Source of the DNA: Luteimicrobium xylanilyticum | GTDB taxonomy: Bacteria; Actinomycetota; Actinomycetes; Actinomycetales; Cellulomonadaceae | Assembly: GCF_009429125.1 (NCBI RefSeq) | Contig: NZ_CP045529.1 | Span: 558,001 to 622,000 of the forward strand | DNA length: 64,000 nucleotides | Direction of reading: 5' to 3' | The notes under the pieces: generated by a model | Database searches by the model: none | Seen by the model: only the letters and a program-made list of their open reading frames with translations | Told to the model about the DNA's origin: nothing | In this document: one piece after another, positions 36,546 through 44,440 of the stretch | Numbering within the stretch: position 1 is the first letter of the stretch | Layout: every line of letters starts with the position of its first letter | Translations under genes and position numbers: made by a program

Positions 36546-37265
36546 GTGCGGATCCTCAGCTACAACGTGCGCTCGCTCAAGCAGGACCGGCACGCGGTGC
36601 TCGGCGTGCTGCGGGCCACCGACGCCGACGTCGTCGCGCTCCAGGAGCCGCCCAAGTGGTGGGCCACGCAGGCACGCCTCCAGGCGCTCGCCCGCGACGC
36701 GGGACTCAGGGTGGCCGTCCACGGCGGGGTCACGGCTGCCCGGACGACGGCGCTCCTCGTCCGCCCCGGCGTCGAGGTCCTCGGCGCGCGGGCGCGGCGG
36801 CTCCCGCCGCGGATCGTACGGCGCAGCCACTGGTTCCCGACGCTCCGCGGCGCCGCCGTGGCCCGGCTGCGGTTCCCCGCCACGGAGCACGGGGGCGCCT
36901 TCGAGGCGACCGTCGCCTCCGTGCACCTCTCGCTCGACGTCGACGAGCGGGCCGGCCACCTGCCGCGCATCGAATCCGCGATCGCGGGGCTCGCGCCGGA
37001 CGGCTGGGGCGACGTCGTCGTCGCGGGCGACCTCAACGAGGAACCGGGCGGGCCTGCCTGGCGAGTGTTCGAGGCCCACGGGCTCACCGACGCCGGTGCC
37101 GGCGACGGGCGTCCCACCTTCTCGACCACCAGCCCGCGCAAACGGCTCGACGTCGTCCTGGCGGGGGAGCGGCTGAGCGCTGTCGCGCGGCGCGTCGACC
37201 TCGACGGCGTCGCCCGGGCCAGCGACCACTTCCCCGTCGTCGCCGAGGTGCTCCCGCTCGCCTGA
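36546..37265 (+). CDS. Endonuclease/exonuclease/phosphatase (EEP) family protein
   Basis: 239 aa with the compact EEP fold. Motifs in order: ILSYNVRSL at the start, ADVVALQEPPKWW (metal Glu), VASVHLSLD, VVAGDLNEEPGGPAWR (Asp and Asn of the active site), RLDVVLAGE, and ASDHFPVVAEV with the catalytic Asp-His near the C terminus. The substrate could be nucleic acid or a phosphoester; neighbours do not decide. It starts at GTG 36546, 10 bp after the peptidase stop, and probably belongs to the same transcript. Confidence 0.87.
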   Translation: MRILSYNVRSLKQDRHAVLGVLRATDADVVALQEPPKWWATQARLQALARDAGLRVAVHGGVTAARTTALLVRPGVEVLGARARRLPPRIVRRSHWFPTLRGAAVARLRFPATEHGGAFEATVASVHLSLDVDERAGHLPRIESAIAGLAPDGWGDVVVAGDLNEEPGGPAWRVFEAHGLTDAGAGDGRPTFSTTSPRKRLDVVLAGERLSAVARRVDLDGVARASDHFPVVAEVLPLA

Positions 37266-37293
37266 CGGTCCGCGGAGCGGACGGCGCGGGGGC

Positions 37294-37350
37294 GGGGAGC
37301 TCTCCCCACGGGGCAGGCTGGACGTGCAGGGTCCTCACAGGGAATCATCA
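37294..37350 (+). promoter_or_regulatory. Upstream element A, shared with the element at 38353
   Basis: A GGGGAG-CT-CTCCCC hairpin (37294-37307) is followed by CAGGCTGGAC (37314-37323), then 27 nt ending AGGGAATCATCA. The same modules, identical at most positions, lie upstream of the paralogous gene at 38425. The hairpin-to-CAGGCTGGAC gap differs by 11 bp. It is most likely promoter or operator DNA copied with the gene. Confidence 0.6.
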
Positions 37351-37402
37351 AGGCTCGCCGTGCGTCCGCACGGCGCACGCGCTTCACGAGGAACGAGCAC
37401 GC

Positions 37403-38275
37403 ATGTCCCAGCAGGACCCGAACAAGCCGGCCCCCGATCCGTACAGCTCGCCGACCGGGTCCGCTCCCGAGGGGGCTCCGGGCGCCGGTGACGCGCCCAC
37501 GCCGCCGCCCTACGAGGGCTACGGCGCCGGCTACCCGGGCCAGCAGGGTTACGGCCAGCCGGGTCAGCCCGAGCAGCCGTCCCAGCCCGGTTACCCGTCC
37601 CAGCCGGGCTACCCGGCGCAGCCCGCCTACCCGGGCGCGCCGGTCTACCCCGGCCAGCCGGGCGACGTCGACCCGGGGCGCGGCCTCGGGATCGCGGGCT
37701 TCGTGTTCGCGTTCTTCGTGCCGGTCGTCGGTATCGTCCTGAGCGCGATCGGGCTGTCGAAGTCGAAGAAGGCGGGGCGCAAGAACGCGCTCGCCGCGTG
37801 GGGCCTCGGGCTGAGCATCGCGTTCACGGCGATCGCCGCCGTCGTCTGGACCGTGATCATCGTCGCTGCCGTGAACCACAGCGACGAGATCGGCGACGCG
37901 CTCGAGGGCGCGAGCGACCCGACGACCCGGAAGTTCTGCCAGGCCGACGTCCAGCTCACCAAGGAGATGAACGCGCTCCAGGACCCGTCCTCGATGGACA
38001 CGAAGGCGTGGGTCGACGGGATCCTCGAGGCGCGGGACGACCTCGCAGCGGCGAAGGCGCCCGACGCGATCGCGGACGACTGGGACGTCGTCGTGTCGTT
38101 CTTCGACCAGGCGGCGAAGCCGCTCGAGAAGGTCGACGCGTCCGACCCCGACGCCGTCGCGAAGGCCATGCAGTCCAACGGGCTGACCCAGGACGACCTG
38201 ACGAACCTGCAGACCGCGGGGACGAACATCGACGACTGGGCGTCCACGCACTGCGCGGCCGTCCCGGTCGACTGA
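37403..38275 (+). CDS. Pro/Gly/Tyr-rich DUF4190 membrane protein with Cys-bounded C-terminal domain
   Basis: 290 aa. Residues 1-90 form a disordered tail rich in QPGYP-like repeats. Two TM helices of the DUF4190 type follow (about 93-150: GIAGFVFAFFVPVVGIVLS, ALAAWGLGLSIAFTAIAAVV). The extracytoplasmic domain of about 115 residues runs from RKFCQADV to STHCAAVPVD, so the two Cys could pair. This last domain is paralogous to the whole mature part of the lipoprotein encoded at 38425. ATG 37403 has GAGGAA upstream. The function is unknown. Confidence 0.75.
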   Translation: MSQQDPNKPAPDPYSSPTGSAPEGAPGAGDAPTPPPYEGYGAGYPGQQGYGQPGQPEQPSQPGYPSQPGYPAQPAYPGAPVYPGQPGDVDPGRGLGIAGFVFAFFVPVVGIVLSAIGLSKSKKAGRKNALAAWGLGLSIAFTAIAAVVWTVIIVAAVNHSDEIGDALEGASDPTTRKFCQADVQLTKEMNALQDPSSMDTKAWVDGILEARDDLAAAKAPDAIADDWDVVVSFFDQAAKPLEKVDASDPDAVAKAMQSNGLTQDDLTNLQTAGTNIDDWASTHCAAVPVD

Positions 38276-38291
38276 CGTCGCCCCACCCCTC

Positions 38292-38327
38292 ACGGCGCCC
38301 GTCCCGGTCCTCCGGGGCGGGCGCCGT
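38292..38327 (+). terminator. Hairpin terminator after the DUF4190 gene
   Basis: Arms 38292-38305 and 38314-38327 (14 bp, one G-U-type mismatch, 8-nt loop) lie 16 bp after the stop. There is no T-run. It lies just upstream of the promoter element for the next gene. Confidence 0.6.
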
Positions 38328-38352
38328 AGCACTCGGGGTCGTCGCGGTCGAT

Positions 38353-38420
38353 GGGGAGACCTCCCCGCCGTACGCCCTGTGGACAGGCTGGACCCATGCG
38401 GTCGTCATAGGGAACGATCA
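38353..38420 (+). promoter_or_regulatory. Upstream element B, shared with the element at 37294
   Basis: GGGGAG-AC-CTCCCC (38353-38366), CAGGCTGGAC (38384-38393), then 27 nt ending AGGGAACGATCA at 38420. It ends only 4 nt before the GTG start. If the TCATAGGGAA part is the -10 region, the message would be nearly leaderless. Confidence 0.6.
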
Positions 38421-38424
38421 GCAC

Positions 38425-38853
38425 GTGATCAGCAACCGCATCCTGCGTACCGCCCTCCCCGTCGCCGTGCTGGCGCTCACGGCGCCGCTCTTCGCCGCGT
38501 GCTCGTCCGGCGGCGACGACACCAAGTCGAAGTTCTGCAACCTCAACAAGGACGACGCGCTCGAGAAGAGCCTCGACGACGTCGACATGAGCGACCCCCA
38601 GTCGGCCGTCGACGCCATCGCGAAGGTCAACGACAAGATCAAGAACGTCGACGCGCCCGACGAGATCAAGACCGAGTGGGCGAACGTCAAGAAGTTCTTC
38701 GGCGACTACGTCAAGGCGCTCGACGGCGTCGACGTCAGCGACACCACCGCCTACGCGAAGGCGCTGACCGACTCCGGCATCACGTCGGAGGCGTCGAACA
38801 TGTCGACCGCGACCACCAAGATCTCGTCCTACGTGTCGAAGAACTGCAGCTGA
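38425..38853 (+). CDS. Small lipoprotein, paralogue of the 37403 C-terminal domain
   Basis: 142 aa. A lipoprotein signal peptide (TALPVAVLALTAPLFAAC) has lipobox LFAAC, then a short SSGGDDT spacer. The Cys-bounded domain runs from KFCNLNKDD to VSKNCS. Its pattern (DPxxxVDAIAKVNDKIKNVDAPDEIKxxW, VKKFFGDYVKALDGVD) aligns with the outer domain of the preceding gene. The domain is helical and acidic, of unknown function, presumably attached outside the membrane. The GTG start lacks a well-spaced ribosome site. The downstream methyltransferase starts 16 bp after its stop. Confidence 0.8.
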   Translation: MISNRILRTALPVAVLALTAPLFAACSSGGDDTKSKFCNLNKDDALEKSLDDVDMSDPQSAVDAIAKVNDKIKNVDAPDEIKTEWANVKKFFGDYVKALDGVDVSDTTAYAKALTDSGITSEASNMSTATTKISSYVSKNCS

Positions 38854-38869
38854 CCGGGAGGATGGGGGC

Positions 38870-40549
38870 ATGAGCCCCCGCCCCGCCCCCAGCGCCGACT
38901 CGCGTCTGCTCGACGCGCTCCGCGCCGACCTCGACGCCGCCCGCTTCACCGTGGGCGGCGTCGAGTCGGTTCTGGGGCCGCTCGCAGCGGCCGCCCTGCA
39001 CCGTGAGCAGGACGTGCCCGCCGTCCGGGCGACCACCGCCGCGCTCGCGGGCCCGCGGCCCGACGCGGTCGCCGTCCTCACCCACGCGTTCGTCCTCGGC
39101 CGGCCCGTCCCGCGCCGCCTGCTCGACGACGCACTCCCCGGCCTCGGCGTCGGGGGTGCCGTGCGCCTGGGGTTGGCCGAGGCGGCGGGCGCGGATGCCG
39201 ACGACGAGGTCCGCGCCGTCGTCGACCTGCGGCCGTACGAGGCGGTGGACGCCGCGGGCGACGCCAGGTGGTGGCTCGCGTCGGACCTCGGGGAGCTCCA
39301 GACGGGCGTGCGGCTCGCCGGCGACCACGTGCTCGGCGCGGGCGGCGCGTCGACGACGCTCGCGCAGGTCACGATGCGCACCCCGGTCGGGCGCGTCCTC
39401 GACGTCGGCACCGGCTGCGGCGTCCAGGCGCTGCACGCGGCTCGGCACGCGGGCCACGTCGTCGCGACCGACATCTCTCCGCGGGCGCTCGCGTTCGCCG
39501 CGTTCAACGTCGCGCTCAACCACGCCCAGCCCCTCGCCGACGTACCCCGCGCGGAGGCCCACGTCGGCGAGAGGGGCGCGGCTGACGTCGAGCTGCGCGA
39601 GGGCTCGATGCTCGAGCCGGCCGCCGGCGAGCTCTTCGACCTCGTCGTCTCGAACCCGCCGTTCGTCATCACCCCGCACACCGGCTCCCCGCTGCCCGAC
39701 TACGAGTACCGCGACGGCGGCCGCTCGGGGGACGCCGTCGTGCGGGACCTCGTGCGCGACGTCGGGAGCGTCCTCGCGCCCGGCGGTGTGGCGCAGCTCC
39801 TCGGCAACTGGGAGCACCGGCGCGGCGAGCCCTGGACCGAGCGGGTCGGCGCGTGGCTCGACGAGGCCGGGCTCGACGGCTGGGTCGTGCAGCGCGAGGT
39901 GCAGGACCCCGCCGAGTACGCCGAGACGTGGATCCGCGACGGCGGCACGACGCCCGAGCGCGAGCCTGCGGCGTGGGCGCAGGCGTACGGCGCGTGGCTC
40001 GACGACTTCGCGAGCCGCGACGTCGAGGCGATCGGCTTCGGCATCGTGACGCTGCGGCGCCCGGACCCGGCGGGGCCTGCCGGCGGGCGTGTGACGATGC
40101 GTCGCCTCGAGGAGCACACCGGCTCGGTGCGTCAGCCGCTGGGCGGCCACCTCGCCGCGACCCTCGCCGCGCACGACTGGCTCGTCGGGCTCGGCGCCGC
40201 GGGGACGTCGTCGGGCACGCCCGACGACGCGGCCTCCCTCGGGGCCCTGGCCGCGGCGCGACTCGTGGTCGCCGCGGACGTGGCGGAGGAGCGCTACCTG
40301 ACGCCGGGCGCCGCAGACCCGAACGTGGTGCTGCTGCGGCAGGGCGACGGGTTCGGGCGTGCGGTCCATGCCTCGACGGCGCTCGCCGCGCTCACCGGCG
40401 CGTGCGACGGCGAGCTCACGGTCGGGCAGATCGCGTCGGCGATCGCCGCGCTCTTCGACGTCCCGGCCGGCGACGTCGCGGGCGAGCTGCTGCCCGCGGT
40501 CCGGGGGCTCGTCGTGGACGGTTTCCTCGCCCCGTCATCCTGGTCCTGA
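38870..40549 (+). CDS. HemK/PrmC-like SAM methyltransferase with extra N- and C-terminal domains
   Basis: 559 aa. Residues 1-140 form an N-terminal helical domain of a type seen in actinobacterial homologues (DUF7059-like, from memory). The central methyltransferase (about 160-330) has motif I GRVLDVGTGCGVQALHAARH and the signature FDLVVSNPPFVITP, which marks N-methylation of Gln, Asn or bases. A further 150 residues at the C terminus have a winged-helix-like feel (ELTVGQIASAIAALFDVPAG). The NPPF motif suggests a release-factor or ribosomal-protein methylase, but the substrate is unproven. ATG 38870 follows a GGGAGGATGGGG stretch. Confidence 0.83.
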   Translation: MSPRPAPSADSRLLDALRADLDAARFTVGGVESVLGPLAAAALHREQDVPAVRATTAALAGPRPDAVAVLTHAFVLGRPVPRRLLDDALPGLGVGGAVRLGLAEAAGADADDEVRAVVDLRPYEAVDAAGDARWWLASDLGELQTGVRLAGDHVLGAGGASTTLAQVTMRTPVGRVLDVGTGCGVQALHAARHAGHVVATDISPRALAFAAFNVALNHAQPLADVPRAEAHVGERGAADVELREGSMLEPAAGELFDLVVSNPPFVITPHTGSPLPDYEYRDGGRSGDAVVRDLVRDVGSVLAPGGVAQLLGNWEHRRGEPWTERVGAWLDEAGLDGWVVQREVQDPAEYAETWIRDGGTTPEREPAAWAQAYGAWLDDFASRDVEAIGFGIVTLRRPDPAGPAGGRVTMRRLEEHTGSVRQPLGGHLAATLAAHDWLVGLGAAGTSSGTPDDAASLGALAAARLVVAADVAEERYLTPGAADPNVVLLRQGDGFGRAVHASTALAALTGACDGELTVGQIASAIAALFDVPAGDVAGELLPAVRGLVVDGFLAPSSWS

Positions 40550-40587
40550 CGCCGATCCCGCTGGGTGGGGTCGCCTCGGCGCGTCGG

Positions 40588-41043
40588 TCAGGTCGGTGAG
40601 GACGCCGACGCGTGCGCCGAGCGCCGGACGAGCCGCTGCAGGAGCTCGCGCTCGTCGTCGTCGAGGCCGCACAGCACGGACTGCTCCGCGACGCGGACGG
40701 CGTCCTCGAACCGGCGCAGCGCGGCCCGCCCGCTCGCGGTGGCGACGACGCGTCGGGCCCGCCGGTCGTGCTCGGCCTCGCGCCGTTCCACGAGGCCCTC
40801 GGCGACGAGGTCGTCGAGCAGGTAGGTCATGACGGTCCGGTCGATGCCGAGCGACTCGGCGAGCGCGGCCTGCGTGGGCGGCGCGTCGTGGACGACGGCG
40901 CCGAGCACCTGGAACCCCCGCGGCCCGTGAGGGATCCCGGCGAGCGCGAGGTCGACGGCGTCGTGCCAGCGGCGCAGCAGGATCCCGAGGGACTGACCGA
41001 GGTCGACCCGGCGGCAGGCGTCGCTCGCGCTCGTGGTGGTCAT
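40588..41043 (-). CDS. MarR-family transcriptional regulator
   Basis: 151 aa, winged helix-turn-helix. TQAALAESLGIDRTVMTYLL is the recognition region, LVAEGLVERREAEHDRRARR the wing, and VATASGRAALRRFEDAV the following helix, as in the MarR family. It is divergent from the LLM/FAD oxidoreductase with a 90-bp shared promoter region, so it probably controls that gene and itself. MarR proteins are often released by phenolic or oxidising ligands; the effector here is unknown. Confidence 0.88.
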   Translation of the reverse strand: MTTTSASDACRRVDLGQSLGILLRRWHDAVDLALAGIPHGPRGFQVLGAVVHDAPPTQAALAESLGIDRTVMTYLLDDLVAEGLVERREAEHDRRARRVVATASGRAALRRFEDAVRVAEQSVLCGLDDDERELLQRLVRRSAHASASSPT

Positions 41044-41061
41044 GGCCTCAGGATACGCTGG

Positions 41062-41090
41062 AATAGTCTGTGCAGCAGATCAGTTGTCGA
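41062..41090 (-). promoter_or_regulatory. Candidate marR promoter in the divergent gap
   Basis: Read on the minus strand: TCGACA, 17 nt, ACTATT, ending about 20 bp before the MarR start. The gap also holds GATCA/TGATC half-sites (41079-41101) that could be part of an operator. Confidence 0.35.
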
Positions 41091-41133
41091 GCAGATGATC
41101 GGGCGGACGGGCCGCCACGGCGAACGGAGCACC

Positions 41134-43464
41134 ATGAGCGACTACGGCCACGACCTCGTCTTCGGGTCCTTCCTCACCCCGCAGGCGGGCACGCCCGACG
41201 ACGTCGTGAGCCTCGCCGTCCTCAGCGAGGAGGCCGGGCTCGACCTCGTGACCTTCCAGGACCACCCCTACAACGCGGGCTTCCTCGACACGTGGACGCT
41301 CCTGTCGTTCGTCGCGGCGCGCACCGAGCGCGTGCACCTGGCGCCCAACGTCGCCAACCTCCCGCTCCGGCCGCCGGCCGTGCTCGCGCGCGCCGCAGCG
41401 AGCCTCGACCTCCTGTCGCACGGCCGCGCCGAGCTCGGCCTGGGCTCGGGCGCATTCTGGGACGGCATCGCCGCGATGGGAGGGACCCGGCTGACCCCGG
41501 GCGAGGGTGTCGACGCGCTCGAGGAGGCCATCGACGTCATCCGCGGCATCTGGGACGCCGACGACCGCACCGTCCTGCGGGCCGGTGGCGAGCACCATCA
41601 CGTCGCGGGCGCCCGGCGCGGCCCGCGTCCCGACCACGCGATCGGGCTGTGGCTCGGCGCCTACAAGCCCCGCATGCTCAGGCTCACGGGCGCCCGCGCC
41701 GACGGCTGGCTCCCCTCGCTCGGCTACCTCCAGCCCGGCGACCTCGCCCGCGGCAACGCCGTGATCGACGAGGCGGCCCAGTCCGCCGGCCGCGACCCGC
41801 GCGAGATCAGGCGGCTGCTCAACGTCAACGGCCGGTTCCGGCCCGACTCTGCGGGAACGGGGGCGGGGTCCGGGACCGCCCACGGCGGCGGCGCGATCGA
41901 CGGACCCGTCGAGCACTGGGTCGACGAGCTCGTCCAGCTCGCGCTCGAGGACGGCATCGGCACGTTCATCCTCGGCTCGGACGCACCACGCGACCTCGCC
42001 ACCTTCGCCCAGGAGGTCGCGCCCGCGGTCCGCGAGCAGGTCGCGGCCAAGCGGAAGTCGTCCGGCACCGAGACCGGACCCGTGCGCAGCCCGCGCGCTC
42101 TCGCCCTGCGTAGCCCCGGCCTCGACTACGACGCGATCCCCGACCGGCTGCGCGACGCCGCCGTCGAGCCGGGGGACCGGGACTACGCGCGCCAGCGCTC
42201 CGGGTACATCCGTGGCGGCAACCCGGGACTGGTGCTGCGGGCGCGCGACACGCAGGACGTCGTCGAGGGTCTCGGCTTCGCGCGCGAGCAGCAGGCACGC
42301 GGCGCGTGGGACGGTCCGGGGCGGCTCCCGTTCTCGGTCCGCAGCGGCGGCCACGGCATCTCGGGCCTCTCGACCAACGACGGCGGGATCGTCCTCGACG
42401 TCAAGGCGCTCGACGAGGTGACCGTCCTCGATCCGGCCTCGCGTCGCGTCCGGATCGGTGCCGGCGCGACCTGGGGCCACGTGGCCGAGGCGCTCGCCGA
42501 GCACGGCTGGGGCATGAGCTCGGGCGACTTCGGAGACGTCGGCGTCGGCGGGCTCGCGACCGCCGGTGGCGTCGGGCTGATGGGCCGCCTGCACGGCCTG
42601 ACGATCGACCACGCCGTCGCGTACGACGTGGTGCTCGCCGACGGCACGCTCGTGCACGCGACGGCCGACGAGCACCCTGACCTCTTCTGGGGGATGCGGG
42701 GCGCGGGCGGCGGGCTCGGGATCGTCACCGCCGTCGAGCTCGAGGTCGACGAGGTCCCGCCCGTCGTGCTCGCGATCATGCTGTACGACGCGTCGGACGC
42801 GCGCGGCCTGCTCGAGGCGTGGGGGTCTGCTGTCGAGCAGGCGCCGCGCGAGCTCACGAGCTTCCTCACCATGCAGCCCGGGCGCGGCGAGACCCCCGCT
42901 CTCGCGCAGGCCATGACCGTGATCGCGTCCGACGACGTCCGGCTGGCCGAGCGTGCGCTCGAGCCGCTGCTCCGGGTCGGGCCGGTCCTGCAGCAGCAGG
43001 CGCAGCTCGCGCCGTACGCGGCGGTCGTCGCGCCGCAGGACGCCCCGCACGTGTCCGACGGACCCGGCGGGACGTTCCGCAACACGCTCGTCGACCACCT
43101 CGACGACCGCACCGCGCGCCGCGCGGCCGACGCCTTCGAGTCCGGGGGCTTCCAGATGTTCCAGGTGCGCGCCGTCGGCGGCGCCGTCAACGATGTCCCG
43201 TCCGACGCGACCGCCTACGCGCACCGCGACGGGCAGCAGTTCGACGTGTCGGGAGTGGGCTTCGGGCCGGCCGGGGTCCTCGACGCCGCGTGGGACACCG
43301 CGATGGACGCCGTCGCGCACGGCGAGTACGTGAGCCTGTCGACCGACCGCCGGCCCGAGCGCGTCGAGCGGGTGTACCCGGGCGCGACGCTCGCGCGGCT
43401 GCGGGACCTCAAGCGCCGCTACGACCCGGAGAACGTCTTCGACCGCAACCTGCCGCTCCTCTGA
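41134..43464 (+). CDS. Fusion of LLM-class flavin oxidoreductase and FAD-linked (BBE-type) oxidoreductase
   Basis: 776 aa. The first 310 residues are a luciferase-like TIM barrel: LVTFQDHPYN, HLAPNVANLPLRPPAVLAR, LDLLSHGRAELGLGSGAFWDG, IGLWLGAYKPRMLRLTGARADG. After a linker of about 25 residues a PCMH-type FAD-binding domain begins: LPFSVRSGGHGISGLSTNDG (His for flavin attachment in berberine-bridge-type enzymes), SSGDFGDVGVGGLATAGGVG, and the C-terminal RRYDPENVFDRNLPL. The reading frame is continuous. Two flavoenzymes in one chain suggest coupled oxidation of one substrate, which remains unknown. The divergent MarR gene is the probable regulator. GGAG precedes ATG. Confidence 0.9.
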   Translation: MSDYGHDLVFGSFLTPQAGTPDDVVSLAVLSEEAGLDLVTFQDHPYNAGFLDTWTLLSFVAARTERVHLAPNVANLPLRPPAVLARAAASLDLLSHGRAELGLGSGAFWDGIAAMGGTRLTPGEGVDALEEAIDVIRGIWDADDRTVLRAGGEHHHVAGARRGPRPDHAIGLWLGAYKPRMLRLTGARADGWLPSLGYLQPGDLARGNAVIDEAAQSAGRDPREIRRLLNVNGRFRPDSAGTGAGSGTAHGGGAIDGPVEHWVDELVQLALEDGIGTFILGSDAPRDLATFAQEVAPAVREQVAAKRKSSGTETGPVRSPRALALRSPGLDYDAIPDRLRDAAVEPGDRDYARQRSGYIRGGNPGLVLRARDTQDVVEGLGFAREQQARGAWDGPGRLPFSVRSGGHGISGLSTNDGGIVLDVKALDEVTVLDPASRRVRIGAGATWGHVAEALAEHGWGMSSGDFGDVGVGGLATAGGVGLMGRLHGLTIDHAVAYDVVLADGTLVHATADEHPDLFWGMRGAGGGLGIVTAVELEVDEVPPVVLAIMLYDASDARGLLEAWGSAVEQAPRELTSFLTMQPGRGETPALAQAMTVIASDDVRLAERALEPLLRVGPVLQQQAQLAPYAAVVAPQDAPHVSDGPGGTFRNTLVDHLDDRTARRAADAFESGGFQMFQVRAVGGAVNDVPSDATAYAHRDGQQFDVSGVGFGPAGVLDAAWDTAMDAVAHGEYVSLSTDRRPERVERVYPGATLARLRDLKRRYDPENVFDRNLPLL

Positions 43465-43468
43465 CGCC

Positions 43469-43524
43469 GAAGTAGTACGGCCGCCCGCATACTTCGCGAG
43501 GTATTCGGGCGGCCGTACTACTTC
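43469..43524. terminator. Perfect 19-bp inverted repeat between convergent genes
   Basis: Arms 43469-43487 and 43506-43524 are exact reverse complements; the 18-nt centre is itself a near-palindrome (ATACTTCGCGAGGTAT), and the perfect palindrome TACTTCGCGAAGTA follows at 43519-43532. It lies in the 96-bp gap between the flavoenzyme fusion (+) and GtrA (-), so a bidirectional terminator is the simplest reading. There is no T-run. Confidence 0.7.
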
Positions 43525-43560
43525 GCGAAGTACTCCGGTATCCCGCCTACGTCGCGGGGG

Positions 43561-44304
43561 TCAGCGGGTGGGGGTGCACGCCTCGCGGGGCGTGAACACC
43601 CAGAACCGGAAGAGCAGGAACCGCAGCGCGGTCGCGGCGAGGTTCGCGAGGCACAGCACGCCGAGCTCGAGGACGTGCGACGCGCCGGGAGCCAGCGCAC
43701 CGAGGAGCGCGAGCGCTCCCGCGGTCAGCCCCCAGCCGAGCCCGAACACGAGCAGCCCCTGCCCGTGGTGCCTCGCGGCCCCCTCGCGGCCCCGGACGCC
43801 GAACGTGTGCCGGCGGTTGAGCGCCGTGTTGAGGACGGCGGCCACGAGCTGCGCCGCGAAGTTCGCGACCTGGTCGCTCCCGACGTCGGACAGCGTGAGG
43901 TAGAGCAGCGCGTAGACCGTCGTGCAGAGCGCGCCGACGCTCGCGAAGCTGAGCATCTGGGCGAGGACGGCCGCGTGCGGGTGTGTGGCGTGCGGGTGGG
44001 CGTGCGCGGGCCCCCGCTTTGCGGCACGGCCCGGAAGAGCGGCGCGCACGACAGCGAAGGGGACCCGTCCCACGAGGAGGTCGCGGACGAGGACGGCGAC
44101 ACCCCACACGTTGCCGCCGCGCTGGGCGGCGGGATGCTCGAACCCGCCCGTGCCGAGGTCGAGCTGCACTCCCGGGGCGGTCCGGAGGGTGACGGACGCG
44201 GGTCGGACGCTCGCCCGGCGGACGCTCCGCGGGCTGCGGTGCGTCTGGTTCGTCTTCGCCTTGGGGCCGGCCAGTGCCCTCGGCGTCGAGGTCGTCACGC
44301 TCAT
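43561..44304 (-). CDS. GtrA-family membrane protein, apparently a truncated GT2-GtrA paralogue
   Basis: About 247 aa if ATG 44304 is the start. The C-terminal 140 residues are a clear GtrA domain with four TM helices (LSFASVGALCTTVYALLYL, LVAAVLNTALNRRHTFG, ARHHGQGLLVFGLGWGL, FRFWVFTPRE), very like the end of the GT2-GtrA fusion at 46672. Similarity continues upstream over VRDLLVGRVPFAVVRAALPGR, which in the intact paralogue belongs to the GT2-GtrA linker, and then disappears. It therefore looks like a duplicate that lost its glycosyltransferase half. The start and the first 100 residues are doubtful; there is no ribosome site at 44304. Confidence 0.6.
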   Translation of the reverse strand: MSVTTSTPRALAGPKAKTNQTHRSPRSVRRASVRPASVTLRTAPGVQLDLGTGGFEHPAAQRGGNVWGVAVLVRDLLVGRVPFAVVRAALPGRAAKRGPAHAHPHATHPHAAVLAQMLSFASVGALCTTVYALLYLTLSDVGSDQVANFAAQLVAAVLNTALNRRHTFGVRGREGAARHHGQGLLVFGLGWGLTAGALALLGALAPGASHVLELGVLCLANLAATALRFLLFRFWVFTPREACTPTR

Positions 44305-44440
44305 GGTGGAGACGATCTTGCCACTGATTTTCGGTGCCTCCGACCACGCCTGGGAGTCGGGCCGGAGCACGCCGAGAGCGGCCTGGGTGTCCAGGCCGCT
44401 CTCGGCGCCTTGTCGATCCGACACGGTCAAGCCCTGACGC

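Noticed and set aside
43489-43532. Slight resemblance of ATACTTCGCG motifs to lox-type recombination arms
   Set aside because: The match is short, the spacer geometry is wrong, and no recombinase gene is in the window.
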